This document shows positions 55,005-63,853 of a stretch of 64,000 bases of DNA, in pieces. This DNA comes from Litorilinea aerophila (GTDB lineage Bacteria; Chloroflexota; Anaerolineae; Caldilineales; Caldilineaceae): positions 152,881-216,880 of the forward strand of contig NZ_VIGC02000009.1 in the NCBI RefSeq assembly GCF_006569185.2, in the 5' to 3' direction. Position 1 is the first letter of the stretch, and every line of letters starts with the position of its first letter. A program made the translations under genes and the position numbers. Below the pieces are notes generated by a model. It ran no database searches, was not told where the DNA came from, and saw only the letters and a list, made by a program, of their open reading frames with translations.

Positions 55005-55177
55005 GTCGCACGATGGAGATGGCCTGGCTTTCTCCGTCGGGGCACCGGCTTCCCAACCCTCAGGCATGCAGTCGTCTCTCACAGACGAAGGAGGTGAAGC
55101 ACCTGCAGATAATCTCACTTGTCTCCATATTTTGGGATATGTTTTGGTTCAGGACCTGACACAAGGAGATGCTGACC

Positions 55178-57400
55178 ATGTCTCACAAACGACTCTTCCT
55201 GCTCGTGAGCCTGCTGGCCTTTCTGGCTTTGATGCTGGCTGCCTGTGGCCGGCGAAACCAGACACCCACGCCGGCGCCAACAGCCCAGGCAGAAGCGCCC
55301 GTCCAGGCACCGGCTGCAACCCAGGGCGACGCTTCTGCGGAAACGGCCGCCAATTCGGAAGCCGCCGGTGCAGAGACCACCGGTGCAGAAGATACATCCG
55401 ACCGGACGTACCCCTTCCAGTATGGCACCCTGGCCGAATACGAGGCGGCTACGGGCAACACCATCACCCAATTCAATGAATCTCCCCTTCTGGCTCAAAA
55501 GGTAGCCAACGGTGAACTACCGCCGGTGGAAGAGCGACTCCCCAAGGAGCCAGTGGTGGTTCAGCCCCTCTTCGCCGTGGGAGAATATGGCGGTGAACTG
55601 GCCGGCCCTGCCACCAGCCCCACCTGCTGCGGCTGGGATGAAATCGAGGTCCGCCTGCAGAAGCTCTTTACCATCGGCCCGGATCTGGTCACCATCATTC
55701 CCAATATCGCGAAGGGCTACGAGATCTCCGACGATCAGACCACCTATACCATCTACCTGCGGGAAGGGCATCGGTGGTCGGATGGAGAGCCCTTCACGGC
55801 CGAGGATTTCCGCTTCTACTACGAGGATGTGGTGTCTAACCCGGAACTGAGTCCCGTGCCGCCCTCCCTCTACCTGGTCGGCGGCGAGCTGGCCAAATTC
55901 GAGGTTATCGACGAGACGACCGTCCGCTACACCTTTGCCGAGCCCAACCCCGGTTTCATCGTGGCCCTGGGCTCAGAATTTGGCAATCGGGGCTTCCTCC
56001 CGGCCCATTACTTCAAACAGTTCCACATCGACTACAACCCCGACGCCAATACCCTGGCCGAAGAGCAAGGTTACGCCGACTGGGTAGAACTTTTCAACGC
56101 CAAGAAGGTCCCCTACAACTATACCTGGAACCTGGGCGCAGAGACCGACCCCTACGCGCCCACCCTGAACACCTTCGTCTTTGCACGGGAAGATTCCTTC
56201 GGCAACAAGTATTACGAACGGAATCCCTACTTCTTCAAAGTTGACGTCGCCGGCAACCAGCTCCCCTACACGGATAGCGTACGGCGGATCCTGGTGGAGG
56301 ACCTGCAGGTCCAGGACTTAAAGGCCATTGCCGGGGAATATACCCACCACGGATGGGGCAAGCTGCTCAGCGTCCCCACCTATCGGGAAAACGAAGAGGC
56401 CGGCAACTACCGCACCGTGATGGTTCCCTACGAGCGGGGCAATGAATATGCCATCATGTTCAACTTCACGGTGGAGGATCCGGTATTGCGGGAGATTTTC
56501 TGGGATCCACGCTTCCGACAGGCCATGTCCCTGGCCATCAACCGGGAAGAGATCAACCAGCTGGTCTACTTCGGCCTGGCCACCCCATCCCAGGCGGCGC
56601 CAACCCCCAACTCCCTCTACTACGAACCCTGGATGACCGACTACTACGCCGAATACGACCCGGAGAGGGCCAATCAGCTCCTGGATGAAATGGGGCTCGA
56701 CCAGCGGGATGCCAGCGGGTATCGCCTGCGCCCGGATGGCGAAACCCTCTTCCTCAACTTCCAGGTCTCCGTGCCCGAGGAAGCCTGGCAAAAGATCGGC
56801 GAGCTGGTCACAGACTACTGGAACGCGGTGGGCGTGAAGACCAACTACAAGATCATCGACGTAGGTCTGTACAACGAACTGCGAGATGGCAACGCCGTTC
56901 AACTCGCGGGGTGGGCGCTAGATATCACCGACATCGAAGATATCAGCAACGGGCTGGGGAACCTGCGACCGTACTGGGGTGCCCGGGCCTCCGGCCATCC
57001 ATGGCAGGAGTGGCTCCTGGAGCAGGAGCGAAAGGAGAAGGCCCAACAGGCTGGCGAAGGAACCGAAGCCCAATCCCAGGAAGCCGGCGAAGAAGAAATA
57101 GTGGGCGAAGAACCGCCGGACGAGATCAAGGAACTGTGGGAGCTGGGCGAGCAGTATCTGGCCCTGCCCTACCGGTCGGAGGAGCAGATCGCCGTGGGGA
57201 AGGAATTCTATCGCAAGGCATTTGAACCGCTGTACATGATCGGCACCATCCAGCGGCCGCCCCAGCCCCTGCTCTTCAAAAAGAACCTCTGCAACACGCC
57301 GCCCGAGGGTACCCAGGGCGTCTGGAGCTGGAGCTATCGTCAGTGGGTCCTCTACATGCCCGAGCAGTGGTACTTCGCTTCCGACGGCGAATGCCCCTGA
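55178..57400 (+). CDS. Extracellular solute-binding lipoprotein (SBP_bac_5, oligopeptide/oligosaccharide type)
   Basis: This 740-residue lipoprotein has a signal peptide with lipobox LMLAACG and a Thr/Ala/Glu-rich linker (to about residue 75). The SBP_bac_5 fold then includes YEISDDQTTYTIYLREGHRW, WSDGEPFTAEDFRFYYEDVV, FRQAMSLAINREEINQLVYF and NFQVSVPEEAWQKIGELVTD. It is larger than typical OppA and has an acidic insertion near residues 620-655. It should capture substrate for the OppBCDF-type transporter encoded on the opposite strand. AAGGAG lies 9 bp before the ATG. A strong hairpin follows the stop. Confidence 0.92.
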   Translation: MSHKRLFLLVSLLAFLALMLAACGRRNQTPTPAPTAQAEAPVQAPAATQGDASAETAANSEAAGAETTGAEDTSDRTYPFQYGTLAEYEAATGNTITQFNESPLLAQKVANGELPPVEERLPKEPVVVQPLFAVGEYGGELAGPATSPTCCGWDEIEVRLQKLFTIGPDLVTIIPNIAKGYEISDDQTTYTIYLREGHRWSDGEPFTAEDFRFYYEDVVSNPELSPVPPSLYLVGGELAKFEVIDETTVRYTFAEPNPGFIVALGSEFGNRGFLPAHYFKQFHIDYNPDANTLAEEQGYADWVELFNAKKVPYNYTWNLGAETDPYAPTLNTFVFAREDSFGNKYYERNPYFFKVDVAGNQLPYTDSVRRILVEDLQVQDLKAIAGEYTHHGWGKLLSVPTYRENEEAGNYRTVMVPYERGNEYAIMFNFTVEDPVLREIFWDPRFRQAMSLAINREEINQLVYFGLATPSQAAPTPNSLYYEPWMTDYYAEYDPERANQLLDEMGLDQRDASGYRLRPDGETLFLNFQVSVPEEAWQKIGELVTDYWNAVGVKTNYKIIDVGLYNELRDGNAVQLAGWALDITDIEDISNGLGNLRPYWGARASGHPWQEWLLEQERKEKAQQAGEGTEAQSQEAGEEEIVGEEPPDEIKELWELGEQYLALPYRSEEQIAVGKEFYRKAFEPLYMIGTIQRPPQPLLFKKNLCNTPPEGTQGVWSWSYRQWVLYMPEQWYFASDGECP

Positions 57401-57418
57401 TGGCACTGTTCCTCCGGA

Positions 57419-57452
57419 GACTTCGGGATGGGTGTTACCCCATCCCGAAGTC
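57419..57452 (+). terminator. Strong hairpin after the solute-binding protein gene (probable attenuator)
   Basis: GACTTCGGGATGGG (57419-57432) pairs perfectly with CCCATCCCGAAGTC (57439-57452) around TGTTAC. The 14-bp stem has no T-tract. It lies in the 98-base gap between the binding-protein and GH117 genes, a place where bacteria often use a stem-loop to keep binding-protein mRNA more abundant than downstream mRNA. Confidence 0.65.
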
Positions 57453-57498
57453 GAACCGTTGATTTCCAGCGCATGAGCCTGCCGAAAGAAACATTCAC

Positions 57499-58578
57499 AT
57501 GCAGCACAGACACATGGAAACACAAACCCACAGCCAACAACCCAAGCTCAGCGCGGCCTCAAAGCGCGCCCTGGCCTACACCAAAGGCCCCGAATGGTTC
57601 TGCGAGTTCAAGGAGTACGACCTGGGTGGCGACCTGGCTTACCAGGAGGGCGTGGTGCGCCGCGATCCCAGCGCTGTCATCCAGATCGACGATACCTACT
57701 ACGTCTGGTACACCAAAAGTACCGGCGAGACCGCAGGCTTTGGCAGCGGCGATCCGTCGAAGAAGGTCTTCCCTTGGGACCTGAGCGAAATCTGGTATGC
57801 CACTTCCCAGGACGGATGGACGTGGCGTGAACAAGGACGTGCCATCGGGCGCGGGCCCGCCGGCGCTTTCGACGACCGCTCCGTCTTTACCCCGGAAATC
57901 TTCGTCCATGAGGGCAAGTATTACCTGGTGTACCAGGTGGTCCAGGCCCCCTACGTGTTGCGGGTCAAAGAGCATGTCGCCATGGCTGTGGCGGACTCTC
58001 CAGATGGTCCCTGGCGTAAGTTGCCGGCACCCATCCTCTCCCCCGCCGACAACGGCATCTGGCTGGGCGAGAAAGACGATCGCTTTGCGGTGGTGGAAAA
58101 AGGAGACTTCGACAGCCATAAGGTTCACGACCCCTGTCTCATCTACTACCGCGACCGATTTTACCTCTACTACAAGGGAGAGCAGATGGGCGAGGGCATG
58201 ACCTTCGGCGGCCGGGAGATCCGCTGGGGCGTCGCCATCGCCGATCAGCCCGAGGGCCCCTATGTGAAGAGCGAGTACAATCCCATCACCAACAGCGGTC
58301 ATGAAGTGTGCATCTGGCCCTACCGGGGCGGGATCGCCGCCGTCCTCACCACCGACGGCCCCGAAAAGAACACCATCCAATACGCGGAGGATGGCATCAA
58401 CTTCGAGATCATGGCTGTGATCAAAGGGGCGCCAGAGGCCATGGGCCTCTTCCGCACTCCCGACCACGACACAAGTCCCCTGGCCGGCATCCGCTGGGGA
58501 CTCTGCCACCGCTACGCGGCGAACCGCAACTGGCAGTATATCCGCCGCTTTGAAACCTACTTCCCCCGAAGGGTGTAG
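57499..58578 (+). CDS. GH117 family glycosidase, probable alpha-1,3-(3,6-anhydro)-L-galactosidase (neoagarobiose hydrolase)
   Basis: This 359-residue protein has GH117-like motifs over its five-bladed propeller. They include [20 protein letters not shown] (Asp56), [36 protein letters not shown] and [39 protein letters not shown] (His-Glu) and [19 protein letters not shown] follow. GH117 enzymes release 3,6-anhydro-L-galactose from the non-reducing end of neoagaro-oligosaccharides, usually inside the cell; no signal peptide is seen here, in agreement. The ATG at 57499 has a weak ribosome-binding site, and the ATG at 57514 is possible. It lies between the binding protein and the GH16 gene. Confidence 0.87.
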   Translation: MQHRHMETQTHSQQPKLSAASKRALAYTKGPEWFCEFKEYDLGGDLAYQEGVVRRDPSAVIQIDDTYYVWYTKSTGETAGFGSGDPSKKVFPWDLSEIWYATSQDGWTWREQGRAIGRGPAGAFDDRSVFTPEIFVHEGKYYLVYQVVQAPYVLRVKEHVAMAVADSPDGPWRKLPAPILSPADNGIWLGEKDDRFAVVEKGDFDSHKVHDPCLIYYRDRFYLYYKGEQMGEGMTFGGREIRWGVAIADQPEGPYVKSEYNPITNSGHEVCIWPYRGGIAAVLTTDGPEKNTIQYAEDGINFEIMAVIKGAPEAMGLFRTPDHDTSPLAGIRWGLCHRYAANRNWQYIRRFETYFPRRV

Positions 58579-58600
58579 ATCCCCGAGAGTGAGGTCCAAC

Positions 58601-59557
58601 ATGCTCCGAAGAATTCCGGCTCCCAGGCGAACGACCCTATCCATCATCTTCGTGCTCGCACTCGTCCTCCTTGCATCGGGCATGCTTCTGGTTGCCATGA
58701 ATCGCGAACGACCCGCCAGCCAACATTGGGAATGGGATATCTACCCGGTGCCTGTCGCTCCAGGGGATGGGTATCGATGGGAACTCCTGCCCATGTCGGA
58801 CGACTTCAACTACACTGCCCCTGCCGACGACAAAGGCCCCCAATTCACCCAAAAGTGGCAGGATACCTATCACAATCCCTGGACCGGCCCCGGTCTGACC
58901 GAATGGCAGCGAAATCACTCTTGGGTGGAAGGCGGACACCTGGTCATCGCGGCCAGCCGCAAGCCAAACAGCAAGCAAGTGTACGCCGGGATCATCACGT
59001 CCAAAGAAAGGGTAATCTATCCCGTCTACGTGGAGGCCCGGGCGAAGATCAGCAACCTCGTCCTGTCCTCCGCCGTGTGGATGCTGAGCCCCGACGACAC
59101 CCAGGAAATCGACATCCTGGAAGCCTATGGCAGCGACCGACCTGACCAAACGTGGTTCGCCGAAAGGGTACACCTGAGCCACCACGTCTTCATCCGCGAG
59201 CCGTTCCAGGACTACCAACCGACGGATCCAGGCTCCTGGTACTACGATGGCACCATCTGGCGGGAAGATTTCCATCGCTACGGCGTATACTGGCGCGACC
59301 CCTGGCACCTGGAATACTACATCGACGGCCAGCTTGTGCGCACCGTGTCCGGGGCATCCATCATCGATCCCCTTAACTACACCAATGGAACTGGCCTGAG
59401 CAAGGCGATGGACGTGATCATCGACATGGAAGACCAAAACTGGCGATCGGATAACGGCATCACCCCCACCGACGAAGAACTGGCCGACGACAGCAAACGC
59501 TTCTTCTACGTGGACTGGATCCGCTTCTATCAGCTGGTGCCCGAGGGCAACCAGTAG
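58601..59557 (+). CDS. GH16 family beta-agarase-like endo-glycosidase
   Basis: This 318-residue protein has an N-terminal signal or anchor helix ([20 protein letters not shown]) and a GH16 jelly-roll domain. MSDDFNY and [20 protein letters not shown] precede the catalytic motif [10 protein letters not shown] (Glu169, Asp171, Glu174, an ExDxxE of the beta-bulge-free type). [20 protein letters not shown] and [20 protein letters not shown] with VDWIRFYQ match beta-agarases rather than laminarinases. It should cut agarose or porphyran outside the cell into neoagaro-oligosaccharides. It begins 22 bp after the GH117 stop, in the same transcript. Porphyranase cannot be excluded without a subsite analysis. 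Confidence 0.87.
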   Translation: MLRRIPAPRRTTLSIIFVLALVLLASGMLLVAMNRERPASQHWEWDIYPVPVAPGDGYRWELLPMSDDFNYTAPADDKGPQFTQKWQDTYHNPWTGPGLTEWQRNHSWVEGGHLVIAASRKPNSKQVYAGIITSKERVIYPVYVEARAKISNLVLSSAVWMLSPDDTQEIDILEAYGSDRPDQTWFAERVHLSHHVFIREPFQDYQPTDPGSWYYDGTIWREDFHRYGVYWRDPWHLEYYIDGQLVRTVSGASIIDPLNYTNGTGLSKAMDVIIDMEDQNWRSDNGITPTDEELADDSKRFFYVDWIRFYQLVPEGNQ

Positions 59558-59563
59558 TTCAAG

Positions 59564-59592
59564 CTCGTTGGGGCAGGGCAAGCCCCGACGAG
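59564..59592. repeat. Short hairpin repeat after the GH16 gene
   Basis: CTCGTTGGGGC (59564-59574) and GCCCCGACGAG (59582-59592) form an 11-bp stem with one G-T mismatch around AGGGCAA. No T-tract. Confidence 0.55.
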
Positions 59593-59631
59593 TGCTGTCT
59601 GACCGACAACGGTGAAACATATCAGCCCCTC

Positions 59632-59663
59632 AGGCCTGCCCTTGACAAAGGGTGGGCCTTTTT
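59632..59663 (+). terminator. Intrinsic terminator of the agar-locus plus-strand transcript
   Basis: AGGCCTGCCC (59632-59641) pairs with GGGTGGGCCT (59650-59659) over 10 bp, including two G-U pairs, around TTGACAAA, and is followed by TTTTT. The loop contains the -35 box of the IclR promoter. Confidence 0.75.
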
Positions 59664-59670
59664 GTATATT
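59642..59670 (+). promoter_or_regulatory. Promoter of the IclR regulator gene
   Basis: TTGACA (59642-59647) and TATATT (59665-59670) are separated by 17 bp. The hexamers overlap the terminator of the upstream operon. Confidence 0.7.
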
Positions 59671-59698
59671 GCCCTTACGCAGTTCCACATTATGAATA

Positions 59699-59717
59699 CT
59701 TGTTTCAAAAACACAAG
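59699..59717. promoter_or_regulatory. Possible operator in the IclR leader
   Basis: CTTGT (59699-59703) and ACAAG (59713-59717) form an inverted repeat around TTCAAAAAC, between the -10 box and the start codon of the IclR gene. It could be an autoregulatory site; the arms are short. Confidence 0.35.
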
Positions 59718-59729
59718 CGCAGAGCCACC

Positions 59730-60548
59730 ATGCAAGAACCCTACCCCGGCACCCAGGCCGTGGTCCGGGCGCTCTCCCTCCTCAAAGCCTTCAGCGATGC
59801 CCGGCCAGCCTGGCACCTGACCGAATTGGCCCAGGCTGTGGGCCTGAATAAGACCACCGCCTACCGGTTGCTCAGCACCCTGGAGCGGGCCCAGTTCCTG
59901 GTGCGGGATCCGGCCACCGGCGCCTACCGCCTGGGCCCCGAGCTGATCGCGCTGGGCGCTTCGGCCCTGCGCTCCAACGATCTGCGCAGCATCAGCCGCC
60001 CGAGTCTGGAGGCGCTGGCTGCGGAGACGGGCGAAACCACTTCCCTGGAGATCCTGGTGAACGATCAGGTTTTGATCCTGGATGAAGTCTCCACCCGCTA
60101 TCGGCTGGGCGTCTCCCAGGACGTGGGCAGCCGCCTGCCCGCCCACGCCACTTCCACGGGCAAGGTCCTCCTGGCCCATCAGCCCGCGGCCATGGTGGAA
60201 GCCCTCCTTCAACAGCCCCTGGCCCGCCTGACAGAGCGCACCCTCGTGGATCCGACCATGTTGCGCCAGGAGCTGGAACAGGTGCGCAGGCAGGGATATG
60301 CTGTGGCCGCCGGAGAGCTGGAGGCCGGCTTTGTGGCGGTGGCCGCGCCCATCTTCGACCATCATCGCCAGGTGGTGGCGGCCGTGAGCGTGGGCGGCCC
60401 CAGCACCCGACTAAACGAGGCCCATTGGCCTGCCCTGGTGGAGCAGGTTCAACGCTGTGCCCGTCACATTTCCCACCAGTTGGGATACCGGCCTGCCGGC
60501 GACGCTCCGACCGAAACCCAGGGGACGGCGCCGGCCTCCCCCCGTTGA
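59730..60548 (+). CDS. IclR-family transcriptional regulator
   Basis: This 272-residue protein has an N-terminal winged helix (AVVRALSLLKAFSDARPAWH, LTELAQAVGLNKTTAYRLLS, LERAQFLVRDP). The IclR effector domain follows, with RLPAHATSTGKVLLAHQP, AGELEAGFVAVAAPIFDH and AAVSVGGPSTRL. IclR proteins bind sugar-acid or aromatic-acid effectors; several (KdgR-like) control sugar-acid catabolism. It lies next to the agar locus and is the only specific regulator there, so it is the best candidate to bind the divergent palindrome at 53693-53709 as well as its own leader. ATG 59730 was chosen as the start of the family N-terminus. Confidence 0.92.
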   Translation: MQEPYPGTQAVVRALSLLKAFSDARPAWHLTELAQAVGLNKTTAYRLLSTLERAQFLVRDPATGAYRLGPELIALGASALRSNDLRSISRPSLEALAAETGETTSLEILVNDQVLILDEVSTRYRLGVSQDVGSRLPAHATSTGKVLLAHQPAAMVEALLQQPLARLTERTLVDPTMLRQELEQVRRQGYAVAAGELEAGFVAVAAPIFDHHRQVVAAVSVGGPSTRLNEAHWPALVEQVQRCARHISHQLGYRPAGDAPTETQGTAPASPR

Positions 60549-60576
60549 AGCGGATTCACAAAAAAGGAGCGATACC

Positions 60577-61914
60577 ATGCTGTTGAATTCCATCACTCGA
60601 CTGAATGTTCCCGGCCCCGAAGCCCGGGCCTTCATTGCCCGGGATCATCGGGTCATTTCGCCGTCCTACGGCCGTGAGCATCCCTTTGTGATGTCCCACG
60701 GCAAGGGGTGCTATGTGTGGGATGTGGACGGCAACCGGTATCTGGATTTTGTGGCTGGCATCGCCGTCAACGCCACCGGGCACTGCCACCCCCGGGTCGT
60801 CCAGGCCATCCAGGAACAGGCCGAGCAGTTCATCCACATCTCGTCCGACTTCTACCACCAGCGCTGGATCGAGCTGTCAGAGCGCTTGAGCCAGATCGCG
60901 CCATTTGCGGAGCCGGCCCGGGTCTTCCTGGCCAATTCAGGCACGGAAGCGGTGGAGGCCGCCATCAAGCTGGCCAGCTACCACACAGGGCGCAGCCGCT
61001 TCATCGGCTTCATCGGTGGCTTCCACGGACGAACCCTGGGCGCGCTGGGTTTCACCGCCAGCAAGACCGTCCAGCGGGCCGGCTTCATGCCGGCACCGGC
61101 GGTGACCCACATCCCGTACCCCAACCCGTACCGGCCGGTCCTCCAGCCCATGCCCGGCGACCGGGACTACGGCGAAACAGTGGTGAACTATCTGGAGCAG
61201 GTGATCTTCCAGAACCTGGTCCCGCCGGAAGAGGTGGCGGCGGTTCTGGTGGAACCCATCCAGGGGGAAGGGGGCTACATCGTCCCACCGGATGGTTTCT
61301 TCCCCCGGCTGCGGGAGCTCTGTGACCGCCATGGGATTCTGCTGATTGTGGATGAAGTGCAGTCGGGGATGGGACGCACCGGAGAATGGTGGGCCATTCA
61401 ACACTGGGGCGTGGAGCCAGACATCGTCTGCAGCGCCAAGGGAATTGCCAGCGGTGTGCCCCTGGGCGCGGTCATCGCCCGGGAACACATCATGACCTGG
61501 CCGGCAGGCGCCCACAGCAACACCTACGGGGGCAACCCCCTGGCCTGTGCCGCCGCGCTGGCCACCCTGGATGTGCTGGCCGAGGAGGGGCTGGAGAATG
61601 CCCGACTGCAGGGCGCATATCTGTTGGAGAGGCTGCGGAAGATGGCCGATCGACACCCCCACCTGGGCGATGTACGCGGCAAGGGGTTAATGGTGGGCGT
61701 AGAGCTGGTGGTGGACAGGGATTCCCGACGGCCGGCTGTGGCGCTGCGCAACCGGGTGAAGAAGCTGGCCTTCGAGCATGGCTTGTTGGTGATCGGCTGT
61801 GGCGTCAGCAGCATCCGGTTCTGCCCACCCCTGATCGTCAGCCGCCAGGAGGTGGACGAGGCGCTCCAGATCTTCGAACACGCCCTCACCCTGGCCGAGG
61901 AGGAGCAGGAGTAG
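60577..61914 (+). CDS. Class III PLP-dependent aminotransferase (GABA/ornithine type)
   Basis: This 445-residue enzyme has the class III signature: LANSGTEAVEAAIKLA, FIGGFHGRTLGALGFTASK, VLVEPIQGEGGYIVPPDG and IVDEVQSGMGRTGEWWAIQH. The PLP-binding Lys is in VCSAKGIASGVPLGAV, and HSNTYGGNPLACAA follows. Members transfer an amino group from GABA, ornithine, acetylornithine or other omega-amino acids to 2-oxoglutarate. AAAGGAG precedes the ATG, which lies 28 bp after the IclR stop, so co-transcription with the regulator is possible. No catabolic partner for a specific amino donor is nearby. Confidence 0.9.
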   Translation: MLLNSITRLNVPGPEARAFIARDHRVISPSYGREHPFVMSHGKGCYVWDVDGNRYLDFVAGIAVNATGHCHPRVVQAIQEQAEQFIHISSDFYHQRWIELSERLSQIAPFAEPARVFLANSGTEAVEAAIKLASYHTGRSRFIGFIGGFHGRTLGALGFTASKTVQRAGFMPAPAVTHIPYPNPYRPVLQPMPGDRDYGETVVNYLEQVIFQNLVPPEEVAAVLVEPIQGEGGYIVPPDGFFPRLRELCDRHGILLIVDEVQSGMGRTGEWWAIQHWGVEPDIVCSAKGIASGVPLGAVIAREHIMTWPAGAHSNTYGGNPLACAAALATLDVLAEEGLENARLQGAYLLERLRKMADRHPHLGDVRGKGLMVGVELVVDRDSRRPAVALRNRVKKLAFEHGLLVIGCGVSSIRFCPPLIVSRQEVDEALQIFEHALTLAEEEQE

Positions 61915-61922
61915 GCCGGGCC

Positions 61923-62741
61923 TCACTCGATGGTGATGGATTCCAGGCCCGGCTCCGCCTCCGGATAGCGCATGTCCAGCGCTTCCAGCGCATCCACGAT
62001 GACCTGGGAAACCACCAGATTCCGGTACCACTTGCGATTGGCCGGCACGATGTACCAGGGCGCGTAGGAGATGCTGGTCTCGCGGATGGCGTCGGCGTAG
62101 GCCTGCATATACTCGTCCCAGCGCTTGCGTTCGGCCAGGTCTCCTTTGTTGAACTTCCAACGCTTGTGGGGCGTGTCCAGCCGGGCCTGCAGGCGCTCCT
62201 TCTGCTCTTCCGGCGAAATGTGCAGGAAAAACTTGAGGATGGTGGTCCCCTCATCGGCCAGGAGTTTCTCGAACTGGCGGATGTGCTCATACCGCCGCTG
62301 CCAGACCTCCGGCGGCACCAGGTTGTGGACCCGCACCACCAACACATCCTCGTAGTGGCTGCGATTGAAGATGACTATCTCGCCGCTGCCCGGCGTATGT
62401 TTGTGAACCCGCCAGAGGTAGTCATGGCGGAGTTCCTCGGGCGTGGGAACTTTGAAGGCCGCCACCCGGACGCCCTGGGGGTTAACGCCGTCGAAGACGT
62501 GGCGGATGGTCCCATCCTTGCCGCCCGTGTCCATGGCCTGGAGCACGATCAGGACCTTGTGCTTTCCTTCCGCGTAGAGGAGCTCCTGCAGGGCTTCCAG
62601 CCGGCGGTTGAGCGCCTTGGTTCGTGCTTTCCCTTCCGCTTTCGAACCGGAAAACACCGACCTGTCGTCTGGATCCCACCGGCTCAGGTCGACGGCCATG
62701 CCGGGCTCGACCCGATAGTGGTCCACCGTCTTGTCTACCAT
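61923..62741 (-). CDS. Polyphosphate kinase 2 family protein (PPK2)
   Basis: This 272-residue protein has the PPK2 P-loop (QAMDTGGKDGTIRHVFDGVN), the Walker B region (NRSHYEDVLVVRVH) and the RRYEHIRQFEKLL lid motif. KRWKFNKGDLAERKRWDEYM and APWYIVPANRKWYRNLVVS follow. PPK2 proteins use polyphosphate to phosphorylate AMP, ADP or GDP; one-domain members of this size are mostly class I or III, and the sub-class cannot be set by eye. AGAAGGAA precedes the ATG. Together with polyphosphate glucokinase this suggests active polyphosphate use. Confidence 0.92.
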   Translation of the reverse strand: MVDKTVDHYRVEPGMAVDLSRWDPDDRSVFSGSKAEGKARTKALNRRLEALQELLYAEGKHKVLIVLQAMDTGGKDGTIRHVFDGVNPQGVRVAAFKVPTPEELRHDYLWRVHKHTPGSGEIVIFNRSHYEDVLVVRVHNLVPPEVWQRRYEHIRQFEKLLADEGTTILKFFLHISPEEQKERLQARLDTPHKRWKFNKGDLAERKRWDEYMQAYADAIRETSISYAPWYIVPANRKWYRNLVVSQVIVDALEALDMRYPEAEPGLESITIE

Positions 62742-62988
62742 GTGACAGTTCCTTCTCTTTCAGGCAGATTGCATTCACCCAGGACCGTCGCTACCACGCC
62801 ACGGTGCCGGTCGATGGTGCGTCCGGGGGCGCGATGGAATCGACCCCAGGCAGCAAGCTGTGATACGATTTTGAGGCCATAGCCCTGAGACCATAGCATA
62901 AGGTGGCTTCAGGAGCAAGCCAGTTGGCCTGGCCGGATCTGCCCCCCGCTCTGGGGCAGAAGGGAGAACGACAGGGGGAAGGAAGCCC

Positions 62989-63783
62989 ATGACCATGCCA
63001 TTGAACCAGCCAGATTTTTCCCTGGCCGAGAAGGTGGCCCTGGTGACCGGCGCGTCCCGGGGGATTGGCGCAGCCATCGCCCGCACCTACGCCGCGGCCG
63101 GGGCGAAGGTGGTGTTGGCCAGCCGCAAACAAGAGGCCCTGGACGAGGTGGCTGCCCAGATCCAGGCGGCCGGGGGGACGGCGCTGGCCGTGGCCGCCCA
63201 CACGGGCGACCCGGCGGCGGTGGCGCATCTGGTGGAACGAGCCGTGGAAACCTACGGCGGCGTGGACATCCTGGTCAACAACGCGGCCACCAGCCCCCAC
63301 TTCGGCCCCCTGCTTACCGCCCAGGAGAGCCACTGGGACAAGACCCTGGACATCAACGTCAAGGGATACTTTCGCCTGGTCCAGGCCTGCGTGCCCGCCA
63401 TGCGGGCCCGGGGCGGCGGGAAGATCATCAACGTGGCCTCCATCGCAGGTCTGCACCCCCAGCCGGGCATGGGTATCTACTGCGTCAGCAAGGCTGCGGT
63501 GATCATGCTCACCCAGGTGCTGGCCCAGGAGCTGGCGCCCGATGGGATCCAGGTCAACGCCATTGCGCCCGGCTACGTCCAGACCCGCTTCAGCCAGGCC
63601 ATCTGGGACAACCCGACCCTGAACGACGCTGTGTTGCGGTCCATCCCCCAGCGCCGCATGGGCCGGCCCGAAGAGCTCACCGGCATCGCGCTCTACCTGG
63701 CCGCGCCGGCGTCTGACTTTACCACCGGCGCGGTCTTCGTGATCGATGGGGGGCAGAGTGTGGCCAGCCTGCTTCCTCCGTAA
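62989..63783 (+). CDS. Short-chain dehydrogenase/reductase
   Basis: This 264-residue SDR has [20 protein letters not shown] (cofactor site), [20 protein letters not shown], and [20 protein letters not shown] with Ser, Tyr and downstream Lys (YCVSKAAV). [17 protein letters not shown] and [20 protein letters not shown] are the C-terminal motifs. The pattern is that of dehydrogenase/reductase 4 and FabG-like enzymes, so the substrate is open. A GGGGGAAGGAAG lies before the ATG. It is divergent from the PPK2 gene and has no visible operon partner before the window ends. Confidence 0.88.
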   Translation: MTMPLNQPDFSLAEKVALVTGASRGIGAAIARTYAAAGAKVVLASRKQEALDEVAAQIQAAGGTALAVAAHTGDPAAVAHLVERAVETYGGVDILVNNAATSPHFGPLLTAQESHWDKTLDINVKGYFRLVQACVPAMRARGGGKIINVASIAGLHPQPGMGIYCVSKAAVIMLTQVLAQELAPDGIQVNAIAPGYVQTRFSQAIWDNPTLNDAVLRSIPQRRMGRPEELTGIALYLAAPASDFTTGAVFVIDGGQSVASLLPP

Positions 63784-63818
63784 TATCGATTGTCTAATCA
63801 CAGGACATAGTAGGTCAC

Positions 63819-63853
63819 GTTTCCATACATGACCGTTTGTCCGGTATGGAAAC
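63819..63853. repeat. Inverted repeat near the right window edge
   Basis: GTTTCCATAC (63819-63828) and GTATGGAAAC (63844-63853) are perfect reverse complements around ATGACCGTTTGTCCG. It follows the SDR stop; no T-tract is present, and the rest of the window (to 64000) shows no gene. Confidence 0.5.
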
